DNA of 64,000 nucleotides from Bacteroidales bacterium. GTDB lineage: Bacteria; Bacteroidota; Bacteroidia; Bacteroidales; UBA932. The notes beneath the pieces are model-generated. The model was not told where the DNA came from. It was given only the letters and a program-made list of their open reading frames with translations, and did not search any database. This document shows, in pieces, positions 33,072 through 44,678 of the stretch. Within the stretch, counting starts at the first letter, position 1; the number at the start of each line of letters is the position of its first letter. Location: assembly GCA_017519865.1 (NCBI GenBank), contig JAFWRQ010000030.1, positions 78,573 to 142,572 on the forward strand, in the 5' to 3' direction. The translations under genes and the position numbers were made by a program.

Positions 33072-36000
33072 TCAAGATACTCAAAGCATCCGCCGGATCC
33101 GGCAAGACATACAACCTGGCCAAGGAATACATCTCCATCCTGCTGGGCAGCACCGACCGCTATGCCTACAGGCATATCCTCGCCGTGACCTTCACAAACA
33201 AGGCTACGGCCGAGATGAAGTCACGAATACTCAAGGAGTTATATGTGCTGGGCACGGACCCTGCCTCGTCCGGATATTTCAAGGACTTCGTCCCAGGGCT
33301 CTGCCCGGACGCGGAAGCGCTGCGCGCCAAGTCCGGCAGGATCCTTACGGACATCCTCCACGACTACGGCTCCTTCTATGTCAGTACCATCGACCGGTTC
33401 TTCCAGATGACCCTCAAGGCATTCTCACGCGAAGCCGGGCAGTTTGCCTCCTATCAGATTGAACTTGACCGCAAAGCGTTGATCCACGAGTCTGTGGACC
33501 GGATGCTCGATTCCATAACAGAGGAGTCCAAAGGGCTTATCGGCCGCCTCGAAGAGGGTGTCATGGAGCAGTTGCGCCAGGGCCGCAGGGTCAATCTCGA
33601 GAGAGGTCTTTACGACATGGCGGACAGGCTCAAGAATGAGGAGCGCCGCGAGCGCTCTGAAACCCTGGGCATCGATCCTGCGGTAGCGTTCTCCGAGGAG
33701 AACCTCGCGGCCGTGGGCGCGGAGTGCGACCGCGTCATCGACGCGTTCGTCACCGCGCTGGCCGCCGCGGCAAGGGCCGTCTCGGACATCATGGCCGCGG
33801 CCGGAGTCCCGCCTGAGGAGTCTTACAGGGGCTTCCTGACCCAGGTCCAGAAGTATCTCCAACCCATTCCGGGCCAGGTGATCGAGAAACCCAAACCGGC
33901 TTTCCTGGAAAGGGCGGCCGACAATTCGTCATGGTTTTCCAGTGCCAAGGCGAAGAAATACCTTCCTCTGGTGGAAGGTGTACTGGAAGGTCCCCTGGGG
34001 GACTTCTGCGCCATGTTTGACGTTCCCTTCAAGATGTACGGCACGGCCGTCCTTCTGAAGGAGCAGAGCTTGAGCCTCAAGCTGGCCGGCGATTTTTACC
34101 GGGAGTTCGATGCCCTGCTGAAGGAGAAGAATGTCCTCGGCATCGACGACTCCAATACCATCCTCAGGGACATTATCGACGGTAGCGACGCTCCTTTCGT
34201 CTACGAAAAAATGGGCGTCCGCTTCGAGGATTTCCTGCTGGATGAGTTCCAGGATACTTCCACCATCCAGTGGCAGAACTTCCTTCCGCTGCTTCGCGAA
34301 AGCGATGCTTCCGGACGTCCCAACCTCGTGGTCGGCGACGTCAAGCAGAGCATCTATCGCTGGCGTGGCTCCGACTGGAAACTTTTGGCCGATCGCCTCC
34401 CCGGGCAGTTCCACGGGGCGGAGGTTCACACTCTCGACTCCAACTGGCGCAGTTGCGGGGCCATCGTCAGGTTCAACAATGCTTTCTTCCGCCATGCCGC
34501 CGAGGCGGTCGGAGTCGGTGGCATTTATGCCGACGTGGAGCAGAAGGTCAGGACGGATGATGCTCAGGAGGGCTATGTCAGGCTGTCGTTCTGCGCTCCT
34601 GAAGAGGAGGAGCAGTTGGTCCTGGACAGCATCCGCGAGGCACGCGGCGCAGGAGCCCGTTTCGGAGACATCGCCGTGCTTGTCCGCAACAAGGCGGAAG
34701 GAGGGCACGTCGCCGCCCTGCTGATGCGCGAGCATATACCTGTCATCAGTGATGATTCGCTCAAGCTGAAGTCCTCCTCTGCAGTGCGCCGCCTGGTTTC
34801 CTTGCTCTCCTGCGTGGAGAATCCCGGCGATACCGTCAGCAGTTACCTCGCATCCTCGATGGATGTCGGATTCCCTGAAGTGTACCATTCTTTGCCCGAT
34901 CTCTGTGAGGCCCTTCTGCGAGAGATGTATGAAAAGGACCCTTCATCCTTCGAAGGGGAGACCCTGTATGTCCAGTCTTTCCTGGATTACCTTCAGGACT
35001 GGTGCGTCAAGGGCGGAAACAACCTGATGCGCTTCCTCAAGGACTGGAACGACCTGGATCCCGAGAATGAGCCATGCATCAGTTCTCCGGCTGACGGTGA
35101 TTCGGTCCGGATCATGACCATCCACAAGTCCAAGGGCCTTGAGTTCCCCTTCGTCATCTTCCCTTATGCCGAGAAAGTCAAGTTCTACAAAGGGGACTGG
35201 CACTGGTGCCGTCCGGAGGGCGCGTCGGATGCTTTCCCGAACGCTTCCCAGGCCATCTTCCCGGTCAATCTCACGAGTTCCATCTCGGATACGGCTTTCT
35301 CCGGCGACTACGATAAAGAGAGGGACCTGCAGGTCGTGGACAATATAAATACCTTCTATGTAGCGTTTACCCGCGCGGAGAAGTCGCTCCACGTTATAGC
35401 CTGCAGACCACCTGCGTCGTTCAAGGAGGACAGCCCTGCCGATTTCTCCCAGGTCCTCCGGGTATACGCCGGCTCGAGCCCGCTGATGGTGGAAAGACTC
35501 TCCTCGGAGGATGAGCCCGATGTCTTCGAGTACGGGACGCCGTACGATTTCAAAAGTATGAAACGGTCGAAGCAGACGGAAGAGAAACCTTTCCCGGTCG
35601 CTTTCCGTTCATATCCTCTCGCTGGCCGCCTGCGCCTGAGCGCAGATGCCTCCGATTTCTTCTCTCCTGACGGTACCGCCGGTGTTTCTGCCTCCAGGCG
35701 TCTGGGGGGTATCGTCCTGCACGACATCCTTGCGTCGGTCATCCGTCCGTCTGACCTTCGGGCAGCGGTCGACGCCGCCGTCCTGGGCGGCCGTATCACC
35801 GTCGCTGAGGGCGAGGCGGATTTCGCGCTCCTGCGGGAGCGCATCGCCTCCGCCTCCGCGCGCGGCTGGTTCCCGGCCGAAGGCACCGGCGTGCTCAATG
35901 AGCACACAGTCTTCGACTCTGACGGCCGGGAGTTCCGCCCCGACAGGGTGGTCGTCACCCCCGGACATACCTTCATCATCGACTATAAGACCGGTGAACG

Positions 36001-36118
36001 TTCCGATTCGTACAAGTTCCAGGTGCGCCGGTATGTGCGGCTTTACCGGCAGATGGGCTATCCCGATGTCTCCGGACACGTCTGGTATCTGCACGACGAT
36101 CATGTAGAGAATATCTGA
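33068..36118 (+). CDS. AddA-like UvrD-family helicase/nuclease
   Basis: This 1016-residue protein has superfamily 1 helicase motifs: Walker A ASAGSGKT (7-14), TFTNKATAEMK, DEFQDTS (about 391), GDVKQSIYRWRGSD, HKSKGLEFP (about 686) and YVAFTRA. A C-terminal nuclease domain ends with FIIDYKTGE (about 970). With the AddB-like subunit it should resect broken DNA for recombination and also degrade foreign linear DNA. The ATGA overlap with the upstream gene implies coupled synthesis. A hairpin follows. Confidence 0.92.
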   Translation: MIKILKASAGSGKTYNLAKEYISILLGSTDRYAYRHILAVTFTNKATAEMKSRILKELYVLGTDPASSGYFKDFVPGLCPDAEALRAKSGRILTDILHDYGSFYVSTIDRFFQMTLKAFSREAGQFASYQIELDRKALIHESVDRMLDSITEESKGLIGRLEEGVMEQLRQGRRVNLERGLYDMADRLKNEERRERSETLGIDPAVAFSEENLAAVGAECDRVIDAFVTALAAAARAVSDIMAAAGVPPEESYRGFLTQVQKYLQPIPGQVIEKPKPAFLERAADNSSWFSSAKAKKYLPLVEGVLEGPLGDFCAMFDVPFKMYGTAVLLKEQSLSLKLAGDFYREFDALLKEKNVLGIDDSNTILRDIIDGSDAPFVYEKMGVRFEDFLLDEFQDTSTIQWQNFLPLLRESDASGRPNLVVGDVKQSIYRWRGSDWKLLADRLPGQFHGAEVHTLDSNWRSCGAIVRFNNAFFRHAAEAVGVGGIYADVEQKVRTDDAQEGYVRLSFCAPEEEEQLVLDSIREARGAGARFGDIAVLVRNKAEGGHVAALLMREHIPVISDDSLKLKSSSAVRRLVSLLSCVENPGDTVSSYLASSMDVGFPEVYHSLPDLCEALLREMYEKDPSSFEGETLYVQSFLDYLQDWCVKGGNNLMRFLKDWNDLDPENEPCISSPADGDSVRIMTIHKSKGLEFPFVIFPYAEKVKFYKGDWHWCRPEGASDAFPNASQAIFPVNLTSSISDTAFSGDYDKERDLQVVDNINTFYVAFTRAEKSLHVIACRPPASFKEDSPADFSQVLRVYAGSSPLMVERLSSEDEPDVFEYGTPYDFKSMKRSKQTEEKPFPVAFRSYPLAGRLRLSADASDFFSPDGTAGVSASRRLGGIVLHDILASVIRPSDLRAAVDAAVLGGRITVAEGEADFALLRERIASASARGWFPAEGTGVLNEHTVFDSDGREFRPDRVVVTPGHTFIIDYKTGERSDSYKFQVRRYVRLYRQMGYPDVSGHVWYLHDDHVENI

Positions 36119-36140
36119 CCAACCCTCCCGTTTTAATACA

Positions 36141-36177
36141 AATGCTGCCGATTCTGTTACGGAATCGGCAGCATTTT
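36141..36177 (+). terminator. Strong hairpin after the addA-like gene
   Basis: aatgctgccgattc (36141-36154) pairs perfectly with gaatcggcagcatt (36162-36175), followed by TT. The left flank is also A/T-rich, so it may work in both directions. Confidence 0.75.
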
Positions 36178-36180
36178 GAA

Positions 36181-36379
36181 TAATACCCATTTGGGCATTG
36201 ATTGTAACAACAGGGTTGAGTTCCTTTGTTCCGGAGTCACGAAGAGCTGTGCAGTTCCAACTGATTCCAAAGAACGCTGATTTAAGACAGATCGCTAATG
36301 GTTAAAGGCGATTAAAAGAGTTTAGTTATCAGGGTGGGAAAAGTCGTGAGATTTTTCCCATTTCTTTTTATGTGTCTGC
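36181..36379. other. Intergenic stretch with a second hairpin
   Basis: About 200 bp without a credible gene. tgggaaaa and ttttccca (around 36335-36361) form a stem followed on the plus strand by TTTCTTTTTA, a second terminator-like element. The remainder holds nothing I recognise. Confidence 0.5.
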
Positions 36380-37507
36380 CTATAGTTTTACGAGTTCGTA
36401 CTCACGTGTCCCGAGCCCTATCTTCTCCGCGTGCCCCAGGCAGCTTTTCCAATCCGTGGTCGGGCGGTTGTTCTTGAACAGTTCATGATAATTCACGAAA
36501 CCGGGCTTTGCCATATTGTCTCCTACCTGGCTGTTCTTGAAAGGCTGTACGGCGTTGCAAAGGTCCGAGCAGGCCTGGTCCAGGGCCAGCGGGTCGAACG
36601 AGCAGAGCATGCCGATGTCCGGTATGATCGGGGCATCGTTCTCGGAGTGGCAGTCGCAGTTGGGCGATACGTCCACGATAAGGGAGATATGGAAATTGGG
36701 CCTTCCATCGACGACCGCCTTGGCGTATTCCGCCATCCGGCGTCCCAGCATCTCGTTTGCTACGTTGTCGGCAAAACTGATGGCGTCGAAGTTGCAGGCT
36801 CCCAGGCATCGGCCGCAGCCCACGCAATGCTCCGATACCGTCATCTTGCGGCGTTCAGCGTCGTATACAAGCCCTCCGTTTGCACATTCCTTCTGGCATT
36901 TGCGACATCCGCGGCAAAGGACCTCGTCGATCTGCGCCTTGCCGGCGCTGTGCTGGTCCTTCTTGCCGGCCCGGGAGCCGCATCCCATTCCTATGTTCTT
37001 GATGGCTCCGCCGAAGCCGGCTTCCTCATGTCCCTTGAAGTGGCTTAGGCTGATGAAGATATCAGCATCCATCACGGCCCGGCCTATGTGGGCGGCCTTG
37101 ACATACTCGCCGCCCCTGACGGGGACGTCGATGTCGTCAGTGCCCTTGAGGCCGTCAGCGATGATGACGGGGCAGCCGACGGTCAGCGGCGTGAAGCCGT
37201 TCTCCCAGGCGCAATACAGATGCTCCAGGGCGTTCTTCCTGAAGCCCGGATACATGGTGTTGCAGTCGGTGAGGAAAGGTTTTCCACCAAACTCCTTCAC
37301 TACGTCCACCACCGCCTTGGCGAAGTTGGGACGCAGGAAACTTATGTTGCCGAGTTCGCCGAAATGCATCTTGATGGCGACGAACTTGCCGTCAAAATCG
37401 ATCTGGCCGATGCCGGCGGTCTTGATGAGCCTCTGGAGTTTATTGGGTATAGGCTCGCCGTAGGCCTTGGTACGGAAATCGGTAAAATAGACTTTGGATT
37501 TCTCCAT
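36380..37507 (-). CDS. DUF362 protein with two 4Fe-4S clusters
   Basis: This 375-residue protein has the DUF362 fold, with FVAIKMHFGE, LTDCNTMYPG, HFKGHEEAGFGGAIKNIGMGCGSRAGK and VDVSPNCDC. A bacterial ferredoxin insert carries two clusters (CRGCRKCQKEC and CVGCGRCLGAC, about residues 205-250). The family is widespread in anaerobes, but the reaction is unknown; electron transfer is inferred. It lies 32 bp after the lolA-like gene and probably belongs to the ftsK transcript. Confidence 0.88.
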   Translation of the reverse strand: MEKSKVYFTDFRTKAYGEPIPNKLQRLIKTAGIGQIDFDGKFVAIKMHFGELGNISFLRPNFAKAVVDVVKEFGGKPFLTDCNTMYPGFRKNALEHLYCAWENGFTPLTVGCPVIIADGLKGTDDIDVPVRGGEYVKAAHIGRAVMDADIFISLSHFKGHEEAGFGGAIKNIGMGCGSRAGKKDQHSAGKAQIDEVLCRGCRKCQKECANGGLVYDAERRKMTVSEHCVGCGRCLGACNFDAISFADNVANEMLGRRMAEYAKAVVDGRPNFHISLIVDVSPNCDCHSENDAPIIPDIGMLCSFDPLALDQACSDLCNAVQPFKNSQVGDNMAKPGFVNYHELFKNNRPTTDWKSCLGHAEKIGLGTREYELVKL

Positions 37508-37539
37508 GGATGGTTATTTTGGTTGGTTTATGTCGGGTA

Positions 37540-38150
37540 TCATCTGAGGTCCGTGACGATGTAGTCTCCGGACAGTTTCCTGGTGTTGAAACTGAAGTCC
37601 TTGACGTCGGATTTGCCTCCAATGGCGAAATCCTTTACGGTTACCGTGATGAGATTGCCTTCGGAAGTCTTGACCAGGAGTCCTGCGGGCTTCCTGGCAG
37701 CAGTGAGCATAAGGGAAAGTTCGGTGATGTTGCCCCCGTCAGTGAGCGGCACCAGCACAGCCTCTGTCACTTTCTGCGAATTGAAAGTGGCGGAAGAGGT
37801 TTTCTTCAGTTTGAAGGCCTTGTCCACCGCGCCGACGAGCAGCGCGGGATTGGCCTCGTAATCGAGGCCTCCGGGCTTGACGCCCTCGATGTAGCATTCC
37901 TCGGCTACGGTGTCCACGGTCCAGCGGGTGGTGCCGTCGCACCAGACCTCCAGGCCGTCACCCTCCATGGAGAAGGCGTCTCCCTGAAGGCGTATGGTCC
38001 CGGAACCGCTCAGGGGAACGTTTCCGGTCATCGAGTAGCTGTATCCGAACGTCGCGCAACCCTCAGCCAGGTCTTTGGCGAACTCGGCCACGATGTTCTG
38101 CCCGGCGGCATTAAGTGCCACGAGCAGGAAAAGGAGTGCAGTCAGTCTTT

Positions 38151-38154
<4 letters not shown>
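37540..38154 (-). CDS. LolA-like outer-membrane lipoprotein carrier
   Basis: This 204-residue protein has a signal peptide (MKRLTALLFLLVALNAAGQ) and a LolA/LolB-like beta-sheet region that carries lipoproteins across the periplasm. Sequence identity to classic LolA is weak, but the gene sits directly after ftsK with a 4-bp overlap, the same ftsK-lolA order as in E. coli. The assignment therefore rests on fold pattern plus context. Confidence 0.75.
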
Positions 38155-40606
<2,452 letters not shown>

Positions 40607-40610
<4 letters not shown>

Positions 40611-41284
40611 TTCTTGCGGTTGTTCTTTCTTCTCTTGTTGTTCCAGTTACGGTTCTGCGCCTGCTGGGCGCCGCCGACGTTGATACTCATACCGGGGCGG
40701 GAGAACGATGCGGAGTCGGCGATCTTGGAGAGACTGATGCCCTCGGGGACCTTGATCCTGTAGTCGGAGAGTTTCTCGATGTCGTTGAAGATGGTCTGGT
40801 CGGCGACGCTGTCCTTGTTCCAGATGAGATACTGCTGGCGCATGTAGATGGCCAGGGAGCGTATCATGGCGGTCTTGACCTCACCGTCAGGTTCGTCGGC
40901 TATGAGGTCGATGATGCTTTCGATGTTGCGTCCGTAATGGGTGGCCTTGACGGGCTTGCCCTTGAGGGGGATCACCTGCGGACGGGCCTGAAGGTCCTCG
41001 ACCACCGGGGCGGGATAGGGAGCATCTATGTCGAGGTCGAGACCTGCCATGAGGTACAGGTGGTCCCAGAGTTTCTGCTCGTAGTTCTCCTGCTGGTGGA
41101 CCTGGGGGTTCAGGAGTTCCATGACCTTGACCACGGCCCTGGCCTGCTCGCTGCGCTTGTCCCTGTCCTCTATGTCCCTGAGCTGCTCGACCATCTCCAG
41201 CACGTTGCGCCCGTATTCGGGCATGCGGAGTTTCTCCCTTTCGGTGTTGTAATATAGCTTGATGGTATTGTTGTTGGCTTCCAT
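40607..41284 (-). CDS. DUF4290 protein
   Basis: This 225-residue protein matches the Bacteroidetes-specific DUF4290 family: LYYNTEREKLRMPEYGRNVLEMVEQL, a helical middle with HYGRNIE, and a basic, Asn/Arg/Lys-rich tail (NRNWNNKRRKNNRKK) that could bind nucleic acid. No function is established. It is the first gene of the ftsK unit and overlaps ftsK by 4 bp, which hints at a role in division or chromosome biology. Confidence 0.82.
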
Positions 41285-41307
41285 GACGATAAATTTTACT
41301 TAACCTA

Positions 41308-41315
41308 CAAAGATA
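41308..41315 (-). promoter_or_regulatory. -7 element of the DUF4290-ftsK unit
   Basis: Minus strand TATCTTTG lies 23 bp before the start at 41284. The -33 position has no TTTG. Confidence 0.45.
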
Positions 41316-41363
41316 ATCAAAAACCGCGACTTATCAGTGGTTAATCCTATAAAAGAACTCCGA

Positions 41364-41395
41364 TTTGCCAAAGAGTTTTTTTATGTGTAAATTAG
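41364..41395 (+). promoter_or_regulatory. Promoter of the kinase-PqqD-exporter cassette
   Basis: TTTG (41364-41367), 20 bases, then TAAATTAG (41388-41395), one mismatch from the -7 consensus. It lies 24 bp before the kinase gene and is the only promoter seen for the four genes. Confidence 0.6.
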
Positions 41396-41419
41396 CAGGT
41401 TGAAATCAAAGACAAAGGC

Positions 41420-42316
41420 ATGTTACAGGCTTATTGCGTAGCAGGACATACGTTCCACCTCGACCTTCCGGACGGATCCCCGGTACTGCCCCTCCTTTCG
41501 CAGTACAAAGGATTCGTAACCGATCCGGTTGACGACCCCCTTTTCATCCTTCGGGTCGTGGAGGAGATTCCGGAGCGCGAAAAGGAACCGCTCTATGTCG
41601 TCGAACCCGAGGATGAAGGCCAGCCCAGGCTGGACCTCTATTCTTGTGCAGACGGCGTGCTGGTTGAGATGGCGCCGATTGCAAAACTTCCAGTTTGCGC
41701 CCGCTTGCTGGCCTCCAAGGATTACAGGAGGGGAGAACTTGCTTTCCTTAGAGATTCGTTACAGTCCTCCGTGTTCGCGGTCAACAACTCCCTGATGCTC
41801 CTATTCGCTTTCTGCAGCGCACCCTACAAGACCCTGGAGATGCATGCTTCGGTCATCCTGAACGGGGGGAAGGGATATCTCTTCCTGGGCAGGAGCGGCA
41901 CCGGTAAGAGTACTCACAGCAGCCTCTGGCTCAAACATATAGAAGGCAGTGAACTGATGAACGACGACAATCCCGTCCTTCGGGTCGGCGATGACGGAGT
42001 GACGCGCGTTTACGGCTCCCCCTGGAGCGGCAAGACACCGTGCTACCGCAACATCAGCGCCCCGGTCGGCGCCATTGTGCGCATCCATCAGGCCAAGCAT
42101 AATACGATCACCAGACAGAGCGTCATCGAGTCCTACGCTTCGGTCTATTCCTCCTGCTCCGGCTTCAAGGCCGACCGCGGGATGGCGGACGGACAGCACG
42201 AGACCCTCGAGCACATAGCCCTGAATGTGCCGTGCTATGTACTGGACTGCCTCCCCGACGAGGAAGCAGCCAGGGTCTGCGCAGCGGAGGTCCGTAAGGA
42301 GGGAGGCGATGCATAA
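41420..42316 (+). CDS. HprK-related serine kinase-like protein
   Basis: This 298-residue protein has a P-loop GRSGTGKST (157-165) preceded by MHASVIL and followed by ELMNDDNPVL, the arrangement of HPr kinase/phosphorylase and PEP-carboxykinase-like folds. It lacks the N-terminal HprK domain and is often misannotated as PEP carboxykinase. HprK homologues in lasso-peptide clusters phosphorylate the precursor peptide, and this one also sits with PqqD and an exporter. Its substrate here is unknown. It overlaps the next gene by 8 bp. Confidence 0.75.
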   Translation: MLQAYCVAGHTFHLDLPDGSPVLPLLSQYKGFVTDPVDDPLFILRVVEEIPEREKEPLYVVEPEDEGQPRLDLYSCADGVLVEMAPIAKLPVCARLLASKDYRRGELAFLRDSLQSSVFAVNNSLMLLFAFCSAPYKTLEMHASVILNGGKGYLFLGRSGTGKSTHSSLWLKHIEGSELMNDDNPVLRVGDDGVTRVYGSPWSGKTPCYRNISAPVGAIVRIHQAKHNTITRQSVIESYASVYSSCSGFKADRGMADGQHETLEHIALNVPCYVLDCLPDEEAARVCAAEVRKEGGDA

Positions 42317-42755
42317 GGTCGTCGTACCGAATGCCATCCTCCTGGGCGAGGTGAAGTCGCTGCTGGCAGAGGGCAAGGACGTGGTGATCCCCACCAAGGG
42401 GAACAGCATGCTCCCTTTCATCCGCGGAGGTCGCGACAGCGTCAACCTCCGCAGGCTCGATACCCTTGAAATGGGGGACATAGTCCTTGCGGAGATACGT
42501 GAGAGGTCCTACGTGCTCCACCGGGTGATAGGAGTGGACGGCGACACCGTGACCCTGATGGGTGACGGCAACCGCCGCGGAGTGGAAGTATACCGGCGCA
42601 AGGACATAGCCGGTACGGCAATGACAATATTGAAGGATGGTGCCAAGGAAGTGGACTGCAGGAGCCGCAAGGCCCTCCGCAGGGCACGCAACTGGCGCAG
42701 GCTCATGCCTTTGCGCCGTATCATCCTCGGTTTTTATAGAAGACTTTTCTTATGA
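42309..42755 (+). CDS. S24/S26-fold peptidase-like protein with Ser-His pair
   Basis: This 148-residue protein has GNSMLPFIRGG (Ser33), GDIVLAE, VLHRVIGVDGD (His71) and LMGDGN. The order matches signal-peptidase-type S26 enzymes of the Sec11/SipW kind, where His replaces the Lys of bacterial LepB. No membrane anchor is predicted, so it may act in the cytoplasm on a peptide leader. This is inference. It is tightly embedded, overlapping the kinase by 8 bp and the PqqD gene by 4 bp. The basic C-terminus (RRARNWRRLMPLRR) is notable. Confidence 0.72.
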   Translation: MHKVVVPNAILLGEVKSLLAEGKDVVIPTKGNSMLPFIRGGRDSVNLRRLDTLEMGDIVLAEIRERSYVLHRVIGVDGDTVTLMGDGNRRGVEVYRRKDIAGTAMTILKDGAKEVDCRSRKALRRARNWRRLMPLRRIILGFYRRLFL

Positions 42756-43021
42756 AACTTATCGAAGGGTTCAGGCTCCGCCCCCTGGGCAAGGAGTTCA
42801 TCGTGACGCCGGAGAGCGTCGCGCAGATCAATTTCAACAAGATGATCTCGCTCAATTCGTCGGCTGCATATCTGTGGAAATCCGTAGAGGGCAAGGAGTT
42901 CTCTCCCGAGGACCTCAAGCGCCTCCTGCTCGACCGATATGACGTCGACGAGGCGATTGCCGGCCGTGACGCCGAGGCCATCGCCCGTACGTGGATCGAA
43001 GCCGGCATCGCCGAAGCGTAA
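42752..43021 (+). CDS. PqqD-family peptide-binding protein (RRE fold)
   Basis: This 89-residue protein matches PqqD: an N-terminal strand region (GFRLRPLGKEFIVTPES), SLNSSAAYLWKSVEGKEF and a C-terminal helical half (LKRLLLDRYDVDEAIAGRDAEAIARTWIEAGI). PqqD-like domains bind leader peptides of ribosomally made, modified peptides. No precursor or radical SAM enzyme is nearby. It overlaps the peptidase-like gene by 4 bp and precedes the exporter by 6 bp. Confidence 0.85.
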   Translation: MKLIEGFRLRPLGKEFIVTPESVAQINFNKMISLNSSAAYLWKSVEGKEFSPEDLKRLLLDRYDVDEAIAGRDAEAIARTWIEAGIAEA

Positions 43022-43027
43022 TCCGTC

Positions 43028-44674
43028 ATGAAAGATTTCCGCACCTGCATGAAGGGCCTGGCCGCGATGGGCCGTCCGCTCCGGGGGAGGATCCTCGTGA
43101 GCTGTGTCATCGGCGTGTTCAGGATTGCCGCCTCGATGGCTTTCGTGTGGGTGTGCAAGGCGCTTGTGGATATCGCCACAGGCGAATCCTCCGAGCCTTT
43201 GGGCCTCTATGTGGGCCTGATGATCGGCATCATGCTTGCTCAGGTCATCCTGAGCACGGCCTTCAGCTGGTGGGAGGGGATGATTGTGACCAAGACCCAG
43301 AACTCCTTCCGTGCCGAGGTCTTCGGCCACGTCCTGGCCAGCGAGTGGCACGGCCGCGAGGCCTTCCATTCGGGAGACATGGTCAACCGCCTCGAGGAGG
43401 ACACCCGCGTGGTTGTCGACCTGCTCTGCGTCCGTGTACCCGATTTCATCGTTACCCTGGTGCAGCTTGTGGCGGCATCGGGATTTCTTTTCGTCCTGGA
43501 GCCTTCCCTCCTGTGGGTCCTCCTCATCCTTATGCCCGTCGCGGCCATCGGCAGCAAGATGTTCTTCAAGACCATCCGCCGCCTCACTTCGCTGATCAGG
43601 GCCAAGGACAGTGAGATCCAGGGGCACATGCAGGAGAATCTCCAGCAGCGCGTCCTCGTCAAGACGCTCGGCTGCGAGGACCGCGTACTGGACCGTCTCG
43701 ACGACCTGCAGGGTGATGTCATGGGCAACACCATCCGCAGGCTCAACTATAATGCGGGAGCCCGCGCTTTCCTGCGCGTCGGTTTCATGGCCGGATATGC
43801 CGCGGCGTTCCTGTGGGGTGTCTTCGGCATCAGGAGCGGCGCCGTGACCTTCGGTATGATGACCGCCTTCCTTCAGCTCGTAGGTCAGGTCCAGAGGCCA
43901 ATTGCGGACATCAGCCGCCATATCCCGGCCTTCATCCATTCGCTCACTTCAGTGGAGCGCCTCCTTGAGTTGACCGACCTCGAACTCGAGGACAAGGGCG
44001 GGGATATCCTGTTCGACGCGGCTCCTGGCATCAGGATCGACGACGTGACCTTCGGATATACCGATGTCCCCGAGGGAATGGAGCCGCAGAAGGTTTTCGA
44101 GCATTTCTCCTATGATTTCAAACCGGGAACGGTGACTGCCATAATGGGCGTCACCGGAGTGGGCAAGAGCACGCTGACAAGGCTCGTGCTGGCGCTGCTG
44201 CGCCCCGCCGAAGGCAGCGTGACGCTGTACGACGGCGTGCGTGCCGTGCCCGCCAGCCCGGCGACGCGCTGCAATTTCCGCTATGTCCCTCAAGGCAACA
44301 GCCTCATGAGCGGAACCGTGCGCGACAATCTCCTGCTGGCCAATCCTTCGGCAAGTGAGGACGAGATGAAGGATGCACTGCATCTGGCAGTGGCCGACTT
44401 CGTCCTGGCGCTGCCCGACGGGCTGGACACCGTCTGCTCCGAAAAGGGCAGCGGCCTCAGCGAGGGCCAGGCCCAGCGCATCGCCATCGCCCGCGCACTC
44501 CTGCACTCCGGCGGAGTGCTCATCCTGGACGAAGCAACTTCCGCACTGGACCGTGAGACCGAGGATGAACTTCTCCGGCGGTTGTCACAAAAAGTAAGCG
44601 GCGGGAAAACCATTCTCTGGATTACCCACCGCGAGTCTGTCACGAGCATCGCAGATGCCGTGCTGAAAATCTAA
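43028..44674 (+). CDS. ABC transporter, fused membrane and ATPase domains
   Basis: This 548-residue half-transporter has an exporter-type membrane domain (about 1-310, five to six helices) and an ATPase domain with Walker A GVTGVGKST (about 377), signature GLSEGQAQR and Walker B VLILDEATS. There is no N-terminal C39 peptidase, so any leader cleavage would depend on another protein such as the S26-like gene. It is the last gene of the four-gene cassette and converges on a lipoprotein gene 4 bp away. Confidence 0.9.
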   Translation: MKDFRTCMKGLAAMGRPLRGRILVSCVIGVFRIAASMAFVWVCKALVDIATGESSEPLGLYVGLMIGIMLAQVILSTAFSWWEGMIVTKTQNSFRAEVFGHVLASEWHGREAFHSGDMVNRLEEDTRVVVDLLCVRVPDFIVTLVQLVAASGFLFVLEPSLLWVLLILMPVAAIGSKMFFKTIRRLTSLIRAKDSEIQGHMQENLQQRVLVKTLGCEDRVLDRLDDLQGDVMGNTIRRLNYNAGARAFLRVGFMAGYAAAFLWGVFGIRSGAVTFGMMTAFLQLVGQVQRPIADISRHIPAFIHSLTSVERLLELTDLELEDKGGDILFDAAPGIRIDDVTFGYTDVPEGMEPQKVFEHFSYDFKPGTVTAIMGVTGVGKSTLTRLVLALLRPAEGSVTLYDGVRAVPASPATRCNFRYVPQGNSLMSGTVRDNLLLANPSASEDEMKDALHLAVADFVLALPDGLDTVCSEKGSGLSEGQAQRIAIARALLHSGGVLILDEATSALDRETEDELLRRLSQKVSGGKTILWITHRESVTSIADAVLKI

Positions 44675-44678
44675 AAGT

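Noticed and set aside
41420-42316. Annotation of the cassette kinase as PEP carboxykinase
   Set aside because: At 298 residues it is far too short and shows only the shared P-loop; the HprK-like context fits better.
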